Assembly: GCA_933228895.1 (NCBI GenBank)
Contig: OW121853.1
Span: forward strand, 82,258,645 to 82,322,644
Length of the DNA stretch: 64,000 bases
Direction: 5' to 3'
Origin: Platycnemis pennipes
Lineage: Eukaryota; Arthropoda; Insecta; Odonata; Platycnemididae
Part shown: positions 35,080-45,525 of the stretch, in pieces
Position numbering within the stretch: the first letter of the stretch is position 1
Layout: the number at the start of each line of letters is the position of its first letter
Program-made: the position numbers and the translations under genes
Notes under the pieces: generated by a model
Seen by the model: the letters and a program-made list of their open reading frames with translations, nothing else
The model's database searches: none
What the model was told of the DNA's origin: nothing

Positions 35080-35680
35080 TATATCTACATCTACATAATA
35101 CCCTGCAAGCCACCATAAAGGTCTGTGGCAGGGGGCGAATTCTCACCAAATATGCACTACATTTCATGCATAAAATAGGATTCGTATTAATATATTAGTC
35201 TAAACTTCACCATTTAAAAAGATAAAAATAGCAAGGTAAGCATACAAAAACATTCTGTTAGTTGGATTCCCTCAAGACCTTATACCAACATGCAACTAAC
35301 TATGCTATACATTGAATAACACGTATTGGACATATTTACCGCTATTCCTATCCCTAATTGAACGAGGAAAAACGGACATTTTGAATTCGTTCGACATCAG
35401 TTCGGCAATCATATTTTTGTCTAATCATAAGCAATCATAATCTCTAATTTTGTAGTTATGGTCCAGTCTACCATAGTAAGTTGGGGTTCGCAAAATATTT
35501 TTAACGTCATCATTGAAAATATTATCTTGGAATTTATTTAGGAAATTAAGTCTAAATTTCAACCTGCGATCTGACAATGATTCCCATTTTAATTCATTTA
35601 ATAGAGTCGTTAAATGAATGTGTATGAATCTAGCTATGCCAAAAAAATGAATTTCAACAATAGACAAAGCAAGTACAAAC
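35080..35680 (-). mobile_element. LINE family B 3' end with C-terminal coding remnant
   Basis: This is the best family B copy. On the minus strand, the frame 35425-35667 reads RFIHIHLTTLLNELKWESLS then DRRLKFRLNFLNKFQ. This is the region after the reverse transcriptase in CR1/jockey-type LINEs, which usually precedes an FFPRTIRDWN-like end. A long 3' UTR follows, with CCCCCTGCCACAGACC, GGTGGCTTGCAGGGTATT and a TGTAGATGTAGAT tail at 35080-35092. 5' truncation removed the reverse transcriptase and endonuclease. Stop codons after position 35425 show it is dead. Confidence 0.8.
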
Positions 35681-35739
35681 CAACAATGAAAATATTCTTC
35701 CCTTCAAGAAAATCCCTAACAACTTGGAACAATAGCGAG

Positions 35740-36330
35740 TATCCACTAGAACACCCTCGAGAACGACGAAGTCTAAGAACACTGACTCGAAGCGATCGCT
35801 CTCACGCAGGAAATGCACGCTTTCTCAACTCGAATAGAGGGCGTGAGAGGGGAGGTTTTTTCTGGCATATGGAGGGGGTGTTTTCCGTAAGGTCAAGGTG
35901 GATGACAAGGGTGGTGAGCGTGAAATTAGTCGATAGGTAGATTTTTGAGGGGAGAGAAAATGGTATGAGTAAAGTGGGCGAGGTGGAAGTTTATAATTGG
36001 ATCAACGGGAACTCTTTTCTGACTCCTGCGGGAGGACACCAACTGATGGCCTGTGTGATGGGCAAACTTCTGGTCTTCATCCACATTCAGGGGGGCTATA
36101 TAAGTGAGGGCACCTCCGGTGAGGTTACGGCGCGGACGACCACGCTGACTAAGACGTTGCAGACCGGCCGGTGCAGTCCGGAATCGATGCATTTTGGAAT
36201 CGTAGGCATTGTTGGCGTCGTTGGCTCCGACCGACTGTCGTAGGGCAGGCGTAGCCAAGTCCTTCGGCTAAGTCCGGATGATAATTAGTCCGCCGAGGGA
36301 TATTATCCAGCAGGGAGGGGGTCGTGGGAG
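35740..36330 (+). promoter_or_regulatory. Candidate core promoter in a GC-rich patch
   Basis: CTATATAAG (TATA at 36097-36103) lies in CpG-containing DNA. About 28 bases after a plausible start near 36125, AGACGT at 36152-36157 fits the downstream promoter element pattern RGWYVT. An ATG at 36187 opens a short frame rich in Gly, Val and Ile (MHFGIVGIVGVVGSDRLS) that then stops. It could be a first coding exon with a signal-like start, but no strong splice donor is visible. The antisense frame 35926-36258 is not favoured. Confidence 0.35.
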
Positions 36331-36369
36331 GAGGGGGGGATACAAAAATGCTACAATATTATTGGGACG

Positions 36370-36745
36370 CTATATACATGGAGAGAAATCATGTAACATG
36401 CTCAATGTAACATAATGTAGCAATCATTTTACACTTATAAAAGTGGTATTCTTCATTAAAGTTTGAATGTTAAGTGTTCTCCATTTAATTATATGCGTTG
36501 TTTTAATATTAGACGTTGGCTGGGTTTTACCTTAGCAACCTGCTTGGCAACGGCTTGTTGATAAATAAACTAAAAACGATTGAGGGATTGTATTGTTTAA
36601 AATTAGAGGATTGAGATGTGTTTCTTGCGTGTACACTGATTTTTGTGAATAATAAGTTTGTGAGTTGGTAGGTTGCATTGCATTATTAATTGCTAATTTA
36701 ATATACTTAGTTTAACTCGAACTTTGGCGGTAATTTCTAAAAATT
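36370..36745 (+). repeat. Possible LTR with adjoining primer-binding-like site
   Basis: From about 36376 (TGTAACATGC) an AT-rich segment contains a TATA-like TTATAAAAG. It ends just before TGGCGACCAAG (about 36749-36759), which resembles the start of arthropod LTR-element primer-binding sites. No second LTR and no gag or pol coding is visible. An 8-bp stem GGTAATTT/AAATTACC sits directly before it. Weak call. Confidence 0.2.
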
Positions 36746-36779
36746 ACCTGGCGACCAAGAATATAAAAAAAAGCCAAAG

Positions 36780-36806
36780 CCCCCCCCCCCCCCCCCCCCC
36801 CCCCCC
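36780..36806. repeat. Homopolymer run of 27 C
   Basis: An uninterrupted C run lies between AAGCCAAAG and ACTCTACC. Runs this long are unstable and hard to sequence, so the length is unreliable. Confidence 0.95.
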
Positions 36807-37339
36807 ACTCTACCATCAAAACACTAATTTTGCCTGGCTGTTGGAGATATTTATTTTTCGATATATTTTCAGTATTTTAGATAGCCATGAATGATCTAGA
36901 TCAAAAATCGTGTAGCAATAAGCACTGCATATACCAAGATTTTTTTTCTTTGAGCCATGAGCAGGATTCAGCATTACTTCAGCAAAGCGGTACTTTGAGT
37001 ACCAGTGGGACCTCAGCGTAACATCCAACCCAACGGTTAGGGTGTTAGGCTGATGGCAATACCAAAGAGGGGACTCCTTGAAGAGCAAGGGTCCTTTTTC
37101 GTCGTTCCGGCGAATTCTCCCTCTTCATATTTCTTTGGTATTTCCTCTCATACACGTATATTAGCTCGCATTATTATGTACTACTTTATAAATGGTTCCC
37201 TCCAAATATGATAGAAAGGAGAAAAAAACAGAAGCAATCCATGAAAAAATGCGTTGCACGCATGTTACCTTGCATAATACATGCATCACGTAGGTAAATA
37301 ACTACAAAGTGAGATTTATTTCGGTAATGAGACGGGCCT

Positions 37340-38072
37340 TACAGAAGGATGGTAAGAAGCAATTGCATTGAGGGAATGGCTCAGAACAGGAGAAGCACGA
37401 GGGAAGGTACGACAAGAAGAAGCGATGTGAATGGGGAAGACCCGGGCGGAGGAAAAAGAAAAGCACATGAGGGCTTCCTTTTGAAATGCAGGCGGAGTGG
37501 GAGGAGGGGAGGGAGAGAGATGTGGGCTATTGCGAAGGATGGGATGAGTGGGAAGATGGATTTTTGGGTCGGTCTTTCAGATTAATTCGTGACGCAAACG
37601 CGCATGCGCGTTGGCGTCGTCGGCGCCTCCATGGCGCCTCCTGACCGTGAAGCCTCCCACTTTATAGTCACTTCCCCTCTCCACTATCTACCACCAACCC
37701 GGGAATGACGTCACGCTTCTGGATTTCCTGGAGCCGTGACGTAAGAGGGAGATCCGACGTCGTCGTCGGGAGCATAATTCCAGTTCGTATATTTTTTCTA
37801 CGCTATTCTCTCTTCCTCCGGGTGGCTGGAATCTTTTCTCATTTTTGAGCATTATTTTCTTCCCTTTCCGTCAAGGGAGACGTCACGACAGAGAGCCTTC
37901 TCGCCTCTCCGTTATTTTTTCGCCCTGTCTCAAACTTGGCCATCTACGAAGTTCCTCGATTTCCTTACGACCTTGGCTCCCCATTCCCGCGGTGCTACTT
38001 CCAGCTCCCCATTCCCCGCACCTCCGAAGAAACAATCCTTTATCGCTCTGGGGCACTTGCCGCCTTCCTGGG
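37340..38072. promoter_or_regulatory. GC-rich regulatory-like region with CRE and NRF1-type sites
   Basis: The region has raised G+C and CpG. It contains the palindrome GCGCATGCGC (37600-37609), which is an NRF1-type site, and a full CRE, TGACGTCA (37706-37713), with another GTGACGTAA near 37735. No TATA box is seen. The frames 37349-37585 and 37845-38078 (+) have no known domain and biased composition. The 4.1-kb transposon is inserted directly after it at 38076. The direction of any transcription is unknown. Confidence 0.4.
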
Positions 38073-38075
38073 CAA

Positions 38076-38583
38076 TAGTCCAGTCAACGAAGGTGAAATA
38101 GGGGAAAAAAATCGTGTAGTCGCAAATTTTTGCACAGTGGTAGGGTCGAGTCTCATACACAACCCACTAAAACCCCCCGCCGGTGGGGTGTGAGCGGGGG
38201 GGTGGGGGGGGCGTTTAAAGGTCACTTTTTTATGTTTTTCTGGAATAACTCGAAAACCGCGGCCTCTAGCAAAACAATGTTCAATACTAAAATTAAACTA
38301 CATGCAATTTGCTACAAAAAAGGTCCTTATAATATTTTATGTAGGATGAATAGTTTACGAGATACAGAGGATGGAAAACTCGCAATTTAAAAAAAAATGT
38401 TTTCTAAGTGTATTAAATCAACGTTTAATGCTAAATAAACCCAAAAATAATACAAAATTACAATACTTATTGAAAAGAAACAACTAACTCTGGGAGTTAA
38501 CGTTTCAAATATCAACAATTGAGTCATTATCATTGTATTTTTACTTATAGGGAGACATTTGAAGGGGAATGCAGGGTTTGCTT
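38076..38583. repeat. Left terminal inverted repeat of the 4.1-kb transposon
   Basis: It runs from TAGTCCAGTCAACGAA to GCAGGGTTTGCTTG and pairs with 41703-42217. The 86-codon frame 38130-38390 inside it has a counterpart in the right TIR (41895-42101, -), and both simply reflect the shared sequence. Confidence 0.9.
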
Positions 38584-38587
38584 GCGA

Positions 38588-38705
38588 GAGGATGGAAAAC
38601 TCGCAATTCCAAAAAAAAAATTTAAGTGTATTAAAGCAACGTTTAATGCTAAATTAACCCAAAAATATAGAAAATTACAATACTTATTGAAAATTAACAT
38701 CCTGA
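38588..38705. repeat. Second partial copy of TIR sequence
   Basis: Beginning GAGGATGGAAAACTCGCAAT, this repeats TIR positions from 38367 onward at an offset of about 221 bases, with clear divergence. It is only on the left side, between the TIR and the gene's 3' end, so the left end is effectively 1.2 TIRs long. Confidence 0.8.
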
Positions 38706-38721
38706 TGTGAAGTTTTACATT

Positions 38722-40927
38722 TCAAAAATCATAATCGTCGTCATCATCCTCCATATTGAGTAACGGTGCACCATTCGTACACGCACCATGACATACCGCA
38801 TGGGAGCATGGTATGCCGGCTTTTCGGCATCTACATCATCCCCCGATAATTTCCATTTTTTCTTTTTCTGAGACGCTGGCTTCATCTAGAATAATCCGAG
38901 CTAATACAGCTTAAACTAGTAAATGCCCTAGAACGGCTCTGCTGTACGCATGCCCAGTTAATATTTTTTAAACTGAATTGGTGGCGTAAACTAGGCATAA
39001 CACTTCTTTTAGCCCAGATCCTGCCATTGTGTGACCAATGCACCCCATGAAGGACATGAGCATGTGGAATCCTCCTCATCTCACGGAAATTATCCCTGAC
39101 TGGATTTATCGAGCTTACAAGTACAATGGTTGGTCGAAAGTAACAAAACAAATTTCGGCACCTTGCTGATGGCTGTCGTTTGCAGCGTATTGTAAAGCCG
39201 TATAGACCGTGTTGTAGTCACTTGGTGGTGAGTTGATGAATGGTAGAAAAGTTACTGCACTTCTTTCACAATTAATTAATTCGCTGACAAACTGCATAAA
39301 TCCCTTCCATTCAGGAATCGCAGGCACTTCTGGAGTTGGCTGCGTTGAGTGAAGCCACTTGCCACATATCCACAGTTAATCTAGGATAGTCGGTGTAAAA
39401 TTTTCTGCTGAAATAGGATTGAGCATGTTCAAGTCAAGAATAGTTATCTCCCGTAATGCATTACTTATCCGATGCTCAAATATCTGAAGTTCCATAACTC
39501 CTTGTTGGCCTACTTCTTTGGCTGAGGGAGCTGATTTAAGCCGCTGTACCTCTTTAGATGGTGGAAGAGCTGAGGCTGGGGTGATGCATTTGATGCCTCC
39601 CATGCTGTGAAAGGTATTCCAGCCATCGATGGTGGAGACATAAAAATTGGCATTGTCGAATACATGCTGACAAAATGTTACACTTGGAGTAGGCTCTTCA
39701 GTGTGGTAGACAGTAGATAGCTCCAGCTTTTGAGCTTCGTGATAAGTTCCGCTGAATCCCAAGCCAGCGAGCAAATTTACCAAGTTTTTTGATCCAAATT
39801 TTCTGTGAATGAAGAGAGCGACAGCATGTAAGATTGGAGATATAAATGATCGAGGGCGAATAGCAGCGATTAGAGCATGGGATATGGATTCAGCTTCTGA
39901 TCAATATTTTGTTTTGCCCTTTTCCTGGCTGAAATGCAGTCCATGAAGACTTGGAGTAAGCGAGGAACCATTTTCTCAGCCCCACTACAGAATTTTTCAC
40001 AAGGTGGAAAAGTAGAACTGTCACACGCCAATGACTCAATATCTTCTAATATTATTGTGGCAGCTGCTTTAACGATTCTCTCCCGTTCCGCTTGCTCGTC
40101 TCTGAACCTCAAGGAATACGATAGGTCATTCAACACTTTTTCACCTGCAAAAGGAAAGCATATGACAGTTCTTCTTGAGCGAATTGTACTGAAAACAATG
40201 CGGTCCCAATACTTTTCTCTCAATCTCTCCTTGATTTGTTTTTAGATGAGGTATTTTTCCCGAAACTTGTTCCATTAACTCGTCCAAGGAGTCGTCATTT
40301 TCTTCTATATAATTAAATATTTCCTCCATTGATGCAGATATGCCTTCATCCTCAGGGCATCCTCTTTTTATTGATGTAGATGCAGCAGCTAAAAAGAACT
40401 TTTTATAGCAATCCTCGTGATAGATTGCCTTTGCAGCGTGTAGATCCCCGACCAAACAGATCCGTCTTAGGATGGTCTCTCCCAATTCATCCTTCCTTTC
40501 CTGCGCACGAACTGTAATTGAATTTTCGCAACTGAAGGATCGAACATTGAAAACCTTTCGCCGCAAATGTTGGGGTTTTTTCTTCTGTTTATCATAAAAT
40601 TCTTCATCAATCGGTTCCGCACAAAACAAACAATTAGTTTTAAAATCAATTTTTAACTTCAGCTGAACGCATAAACGGGGCACTTTTTGACGTTGACGGC
40701 TGTTGCTCTGAAAGAGCTTGTCTCGCAAATCTTTTAATCGATTGAGTTCTGGTGTAATATCTTCTGCAGGATTCATGAACAACACAGAAACCATCAACTT
40801 TCCCATCTTTCCTAAAATCACTTGCATTCACCAATCCACGTATCCCTTTGTCACCAACGTAACATCGATCACTGATATTATCACACTCACAAATTAAACA
40901 CTTCTCAGTCATTGTTAGGTCAGCCAA
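38722..40927 (-). pseudogene. Decayed gene of the 4.1-kb transposon, putative transposase
   Basis: The minus strand encodes about 730 codons. The N-terminus (from 40927) has CLICECD, then HESCRRYYTRTQS, a Cys/His module. A second module follows: CLFCAEP, then YHEDCYKKFF. The central part has AEKMVPRLLQVFMDCISARK, then STIDGWNTFHSMGG, INPPSDYNTVYTAL-like sequence (INSPPSDYNTVYTA) and CFVTFDQPLY. The C-terminus has GGFHMLMSFMG, GHTMAGSGLKE and a Cys-rich tail CRCRKAGIPCSHAVCHGAC before an acidic end. I know this arrangement as a repeated uncharacterised family in animal genomes; a transposase role is inferred from its position between TIRs. D in TIDG and in TFDQP, and E in GLKE, are candidate catalytic acids. 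Frame changes occur near 40650 and 40200. A stop ends one frame at 39870, and in-frame stops occur at 39376, 39115, 39106, 39076, 38968, 38911 and 38836. Confidence 0.75.
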
Positions 40928-41702
40928 CTTTAGGTAAAAAATAACTCGCCTAACATATGGTTCAACACTGGTTCACGACAATCTTCGTCCATCAGATTGT
41001 GGATGACAATCGCCGTCCAAGCTTGTGTTGGCAAGCCCACTAACCTCGCGTTCCCACAGTCATTCCACCTCCTCTCCCTTCTTAATTATTCTGGATAAGA
41101 GCTGGGCATCTAGGATATGACGATATGAGAGGACACGCTGCCTCTTGATATCAGAGGGACTCTTCCCCATCAGGGCCAGTTCCTCCATATCAGCGAGGGA
41201 GTGGGAGATGCGCCACCGAAAGAACGATTCCTGATGCTGAAACTGCATTTTCCTCCATGTTCTTTTTCTTCATTAATTCCTGGACAGCGCAGGCACCGCG
41301 ATATCAAGGAACATGCCACGCAGTGATATCGGAGCGGGCACCTTCGATCACTGCCGGTTCCCTCGATCAGCGTGGGAGCCGAAGATGCACTAGAAAGAAT
41401 CTTTTAGTCGATGGCGAAACACACCCCTATCAGACATCCCTTTACCCTCAGTTAGAATAAGAAAGAAAGGATTTCCCGATGGCGGACGGCTAGGTTATCT
41501 TGTGGTGACCATTCGGCGTTCGCTTCCTGTTTCCGAACCCAATTTACCTCCACGAGCTCCTTCCAGAGTTTCCAGGCAATTGTAAGTGCAATGTGCAGTG
41601 CCATAGCTTCTTCTTCCTCTTCTTACCCTCTAGAAAGAACGCAATCCCCGTTACTTATGGCATGGACTGGGAAAAAGATCTACACGTGTCAGGCGAAAGA
41701 CA
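40928..41702. other. Noncoding spacer between gene and right TIR
   Basis: This 775-base segment lies upstream of the putative transposase start. A 62-codon minus frame (41060-41248, MQFQHQESFFRWRIS...) and a 67-codon plus frame have no known domain. It may hold the gene's promoter, or be captured DNA. The repeated GATATC words (41150-41330) have no clear pattern. Confidence 0.45.
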
Positions 41703-42217
41703 AGCAAACCCTGCATTCCCCTTCAAATGTCTCCCTATAAGTAAAAATTCAATGATAATGACTCAATTGTTGATATTTGAAACGTTAACTCCCAGAGTTA
41801 GTTGTTTCTTTTCAATAAGTATTGTAATTTTGTATTATTTTTGGGTTTATTTAGCATTAAACGTTGATTTAATACACTTAGAAAACATTTTTTTTTAAAT
41901 TGCGAGTTTTCCATCCTCTGTATCTCGTAAACTATTCATCCTACATAAAATATTATAAGGACCTTTTTTGTAGCAAATTGCATGTAGTTTAATTTTAGTA
42001 ATGAACATTGTTTTGCTAGAGGCTGCGGTTTTCGAGTTATTCCAGAAAAACATAAAAAAGTGACCTTTAAACGCCCCCCCACCCCCCCGCTCACACCCCA
42101 CCGGCGAGGGGTTTTAGTGGGTTGTGTATGAGACTCGACCCTACCACTGTGCAAAAATTTGCGACTACACGATTTTTTCCCCTAATCGACCTTTTTCGGC
42201 GTTCGTTGACTGGACTA
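41703..42217. repeat. Right terminal inverted repeat of the 4.1-kb transposon
   Basis: This is the inverted counterpart of 38076-38583. Its outer end carries about ten extra bases (CGACCTTTTTCGGC region, about 42187-42201) that the left end lacks, so the two termini are not perfectly symmetrical outside the main block. Confidence 0.9.
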
Positions 42218-42220
42218 CAA

Positions 42221-43307
42221 CCGAGGTTTCCTTCCGAGTTGACCGACATTTGTTATACCGCGAACCGCGGGAGGAATAAAAAAGATCGCTTTTATTGTTC
42301 TCCTCCGGGGATTAAGTCGTAGATTCCGAGCAACTTCCATTGCACTGCAGAGACATAACAGTTGCCATTTGGATTACGTACTAAAAACCAAAGAGTTCAC
42401 TTCTGTGGTGAACATAAAAATTAATATATACAAATAGAGAAGACAGGGAGCTTTAAACCGAAATGGCAGAACAGGATTACCAATCATACGGGTTAGAACA
42501 GGAATTTATAGTCCCTACATTGGTTATCTTAGAGAAATAGTTCGGGGAAAATGCGGTTTAATCGCACACTCAACAGGAAGGTCACGATGGGATGTTTGGT
42601 TTTACTTATCTATAATAAAATCTGAAGGGAGTTCTATGTTTACTATCACAGATCTCTAAAACTGATGGACCAATTTCACTGAAACTTGTTACAATCATAG
42701 TTTTCATTAAAAATAAGGGTTTCAACGTTGACTTGTTTCGATATCTCAATGAGGAGAAAGAAACACCCGATAAAAATCTTCCCACATATAATTTATTATT
42801 ATTCCCACTAATTACGAATTGCGGATCTTTTTCTCATAGTGGACTTTTGTTTGCGCTACTCTCAGAATCTACCGAATCGATCATGATAGAATATTTGATC
42901 AAAGATGCAAGGCTGAGGTTAATCAAAATTATATTACGCAGAATGAAAATGCGTGCAAGCATAATTTAATACTTTGACGGTTTTAAACATTACGGATTTC
43001 TTTCTCCAAACACTTTATGAGTGGAAAACACGAATGCTACTTTCAAATTCCAACAAAATTCCTAAAAATGCTAACGGCTCACTAATATAAAATTTGAAGT
43101 CACTAGCTCATTTGGTCACAATACTTCGTGAGTACTCTCTAAATTTTCACAATACAGACAGTTTAAAATCTACCACCTAAAACCATATAGAAACAAAAGG
43201 GCAAAAAGTATTATTGGCAAGCATACAACAAAATGCATCATTACTAGGTAAGCAAGAAAATAACTCCTCTTTCAATCCGGGGGGTCTCCATTTTAACAGA
43301 TGAGCTT
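42221..43307. other. Unannotated stretch
   Basis: A frame at 42733-42969 (+, 78 codons) has no motif. Nothing was recognised between the transposon and the fold-back element. Confidence 0.35.
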
Positions 43308-43337
43308 TAAGATAATTAAGACTCTTAGTGTAATTTT

Positions 43338-45525
43338 AAGTTGTAATAAGACTTGACAGTGACCATAATTTAGTGATGATGAAATTAGATTTAAAATTCA
43401 AGAAATCGGAGAAAGCAAAGAAGAATATAAGGCAAGTAGAATAACTGACGGAGGTTCAATATCAGCTGGAATTTCAAAAAGCAGTGGGAAATATATAGCA
43501 GAGGGCCTAAATGAGAAATCAGTGGAAGAGCGTTGGGAAAATATTAAATGTGGAATACCGGAAGCCGCAAAAGAAGTTTTTGGAAGAAGAAAAGCTGTCA
43601 CGAAGAAGCCATGGATCACGAAGAAAGTCTTAGATCTGATTGAAGAAAGAAGAAAGTACAAGAATGCGAAAACTGAGGAAGGGCACCTCTGCTACAAAAG
43701 AATACGGAAAGAAATAAGTCACAAAGCCAGGAAATCAAGAGAAATGCGGATGAAGAATCTATGTGAAGATGTACAAAACAGCCTTGCACTGGAAAGGTGA
43801 AAGCGACCTATAGGATAGTGAGGAACCACTTCATGGCACGGAGCACAAGATTCAACGCCATAAGGGACAAGAATGGAGAACTTTTGATTGAAAATGAAGA
43901 CAAAGTATAGAGATGGAAAGAATATCTGGAAGAGTTATACAACGGGAACAATCTCAGCACGAGAGTGATCGAAAAGGAAAGCGGAGTCGAAGAGGATGAT
44001 ATGGGAGAATCAATATTAAGATCAGAATTCGACTCTGTAGTACGGGACCTTCGGACGAATAAGGGTTCCGGTATTGATGATGCTCCTGCAGAACTAATAA
44101 AAAATGCAGGAGAGAAGACATTGACTCATCTTTACAAAACCATCTGCGACATGTAATCAACAGAAGAAATACCTAAGGACTTCGAGAAAAATATCATCAT
44201 TCCTATTTCCAAAAAGAGGAGAGAGGAGAAATACGAAAATTTTAGGACTATAAGCCTGACGACACATGCATCAAAGATATTGACAAGGATCATCTACAGA
44301 AGAATACAACGAAAAGCAGAGGAGTATCTAGATGAAGATCAATTTGGATTCAGGAAAAGTAAGGGTACAAGAGAAGCAATATTGGCCCTTAGGCTGCTCA
44401 TCGAGAAGAGAATGGAGAAGAACAAGAATACGTTCATTGCATTTGTGGATTTAGAGAAGGATTTTGACAACGTGGATTGGAATTCAATGCTTGGAATACT
44501 GAAGGGAATTGGGGTGTCCTACAATGACCGAAGAATTATACACAGTCTGTACAAAAACCAAGTTGCTGTGATTAAATCTGGACCCAGCTATGAAGAAGCA
44601 GGAATAAGGAAAGAAGTGAGACAAGGCTGCTCACGGTCTCCCGTGAATTTTAATGCTTACATCAAGAGAGCCATTTATGAAATATAAAAGAAATCTTCTG
44701 TAGTGACCATCCACGGAGAAAAAAGAGCATGCTGCGATTCGCTGATGACATAACAGTCATAGCAGAGACAGAGAGAGGTCTGAATAAGATTCTAATAACC
44801 ATGGAAGGGACAATGGCCAAATATCAGCTGAAAATAAATAAGAAGAAGAATAAGATATTGGTGTGCAGCAAGAAAGAAGAGGCCAAAACCAACATCAAAC
44901 TAGGAAAACAAAAAATGGAAGAGGTGAATGAGTTCTGTTACCTTGGAAGCCGAGTAACCAACGATGGGCGAAGCAAGAAAGAAATCGTCAGCAGAATAGC
45001 CCAGGCGAAGAGGGCATTCTATCAAAAGAAGAATCTACTTACTGCTGGAAATATAAGTGTAGAAGTAAGGAAACAGTTCATCAGAACGCACATCTGGAGC
45101 ATGTTTCTTTACGGCAGTGAGGCATGGACGATGACAGCAGCGGAGAAGAGAAGGGTAGAAGCATTCAAAATGTGGTGCTACCGAAGACTGATGAAAATTA
45201 ATGGATCGACCGAGTAAGTAACGAGGAAGTTCTAAGAAGAATGGGAGAAAAGAGAATCCTCCTGAATACCCTAAGAAGAAGACGGGACAACTTTGGCCAT
45301 ATATTGAGACACGATGGCCTGATAAAGACAATCGTCGAGGGAAAAGTGAACGGGAAGATTGGAGAAGACAGGCCTCGTATGAGATACATAGAACAGGTTG
45401 TGAGGGATGTAAAAGAGAAGAATTACGTCAGTGTGAAGAGGTTGTTCGATAGAAGAATCGAGTGGAGGGCTGCGTCAAACTAATCCTAGGATTGTTGACC
45501 GATGATGATGATGATGATGATAAAA
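43338..45525 (+). mobile_element. LINE family A (RTE-like), 5'-truncated
   Basis: This is the longest retrotransposon in the window. It starts inside the endonuclease C-terminus (RLDSDHNLVMMKL, with the SDH motif of APE-type nucleases). The linker frame is 43522-43800. The reverse transcriptase lies at about 43965-45217. A short 3' frame (45241-45483) precedes an ATGATGATG tail. GTAATTTT is duplicated at 43330-43337 and 45526-45533, proving target-primed insertion into the fold-back element. The microsatellite tail and domain order suggest an RTE-type element; the clade is inferred. At least three stops or frameshifts make it inactive. Confidence 0.9.
43355..45483 (+). pseudogene. LINE A endonuclease/reverse transcriptase, broken
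   Basis: Motifs appear in order: SDHNLV (endonuclease end, 43358), NKGSGIDDAPAEL (44058), ENFRTISLTTHASKIL (fingers), DEDQFGFRKSKGTREA (44333), FIAFVDLEKDFDNVDW (motif A, 44434; its Asp is in VDL), VRQGCSRSP (motif B, 44618) and MLRFADDITVIAE (motif C, FADD, 44729). The thumb follows: FCYLGSRVTNDGRSKKEIV, then FLYGSEAWTM. In-frame stops occur near 43430, 43798, 43907, 44154 and 44685, and the frame changes near 44700. Catalytic acids are still present, so decay is moderate. In intact relatives the protein nicks DNA and copies its own RNA. Confidence 0.85.

Larger units (their letters stand above)
38076..42217 (-). mobile_element. 4.1-kb DNA transposon with about 510-bp TIRs
   Basis: The left end (38076-38583) and right end (41703-42217) are inverted copies starting TAGTCCAGTCAACGAA. 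After a short variable stretch they differ over the remaining roughly 470 bases by about four substitutions and small homopolymer indels. CAA occurs directly outside both ends (38073-38075, 42218-42220) and may be a 3-bp TSD. Between the TIRs lies one decayed minus-strand gene (38722-40927). I cannot assign it to a named superfamily. The TIRs include a G-rich block (GGGGGGGTGGGGGG type, near 38196-38212). Confidence 0.85.

Noticed and set aside
38130..38390. 86-codon frame with a matching frame at 41895-42101
   Set aside because: The similarity is the transposon's TIRs. Neither frame has independent coding signs.
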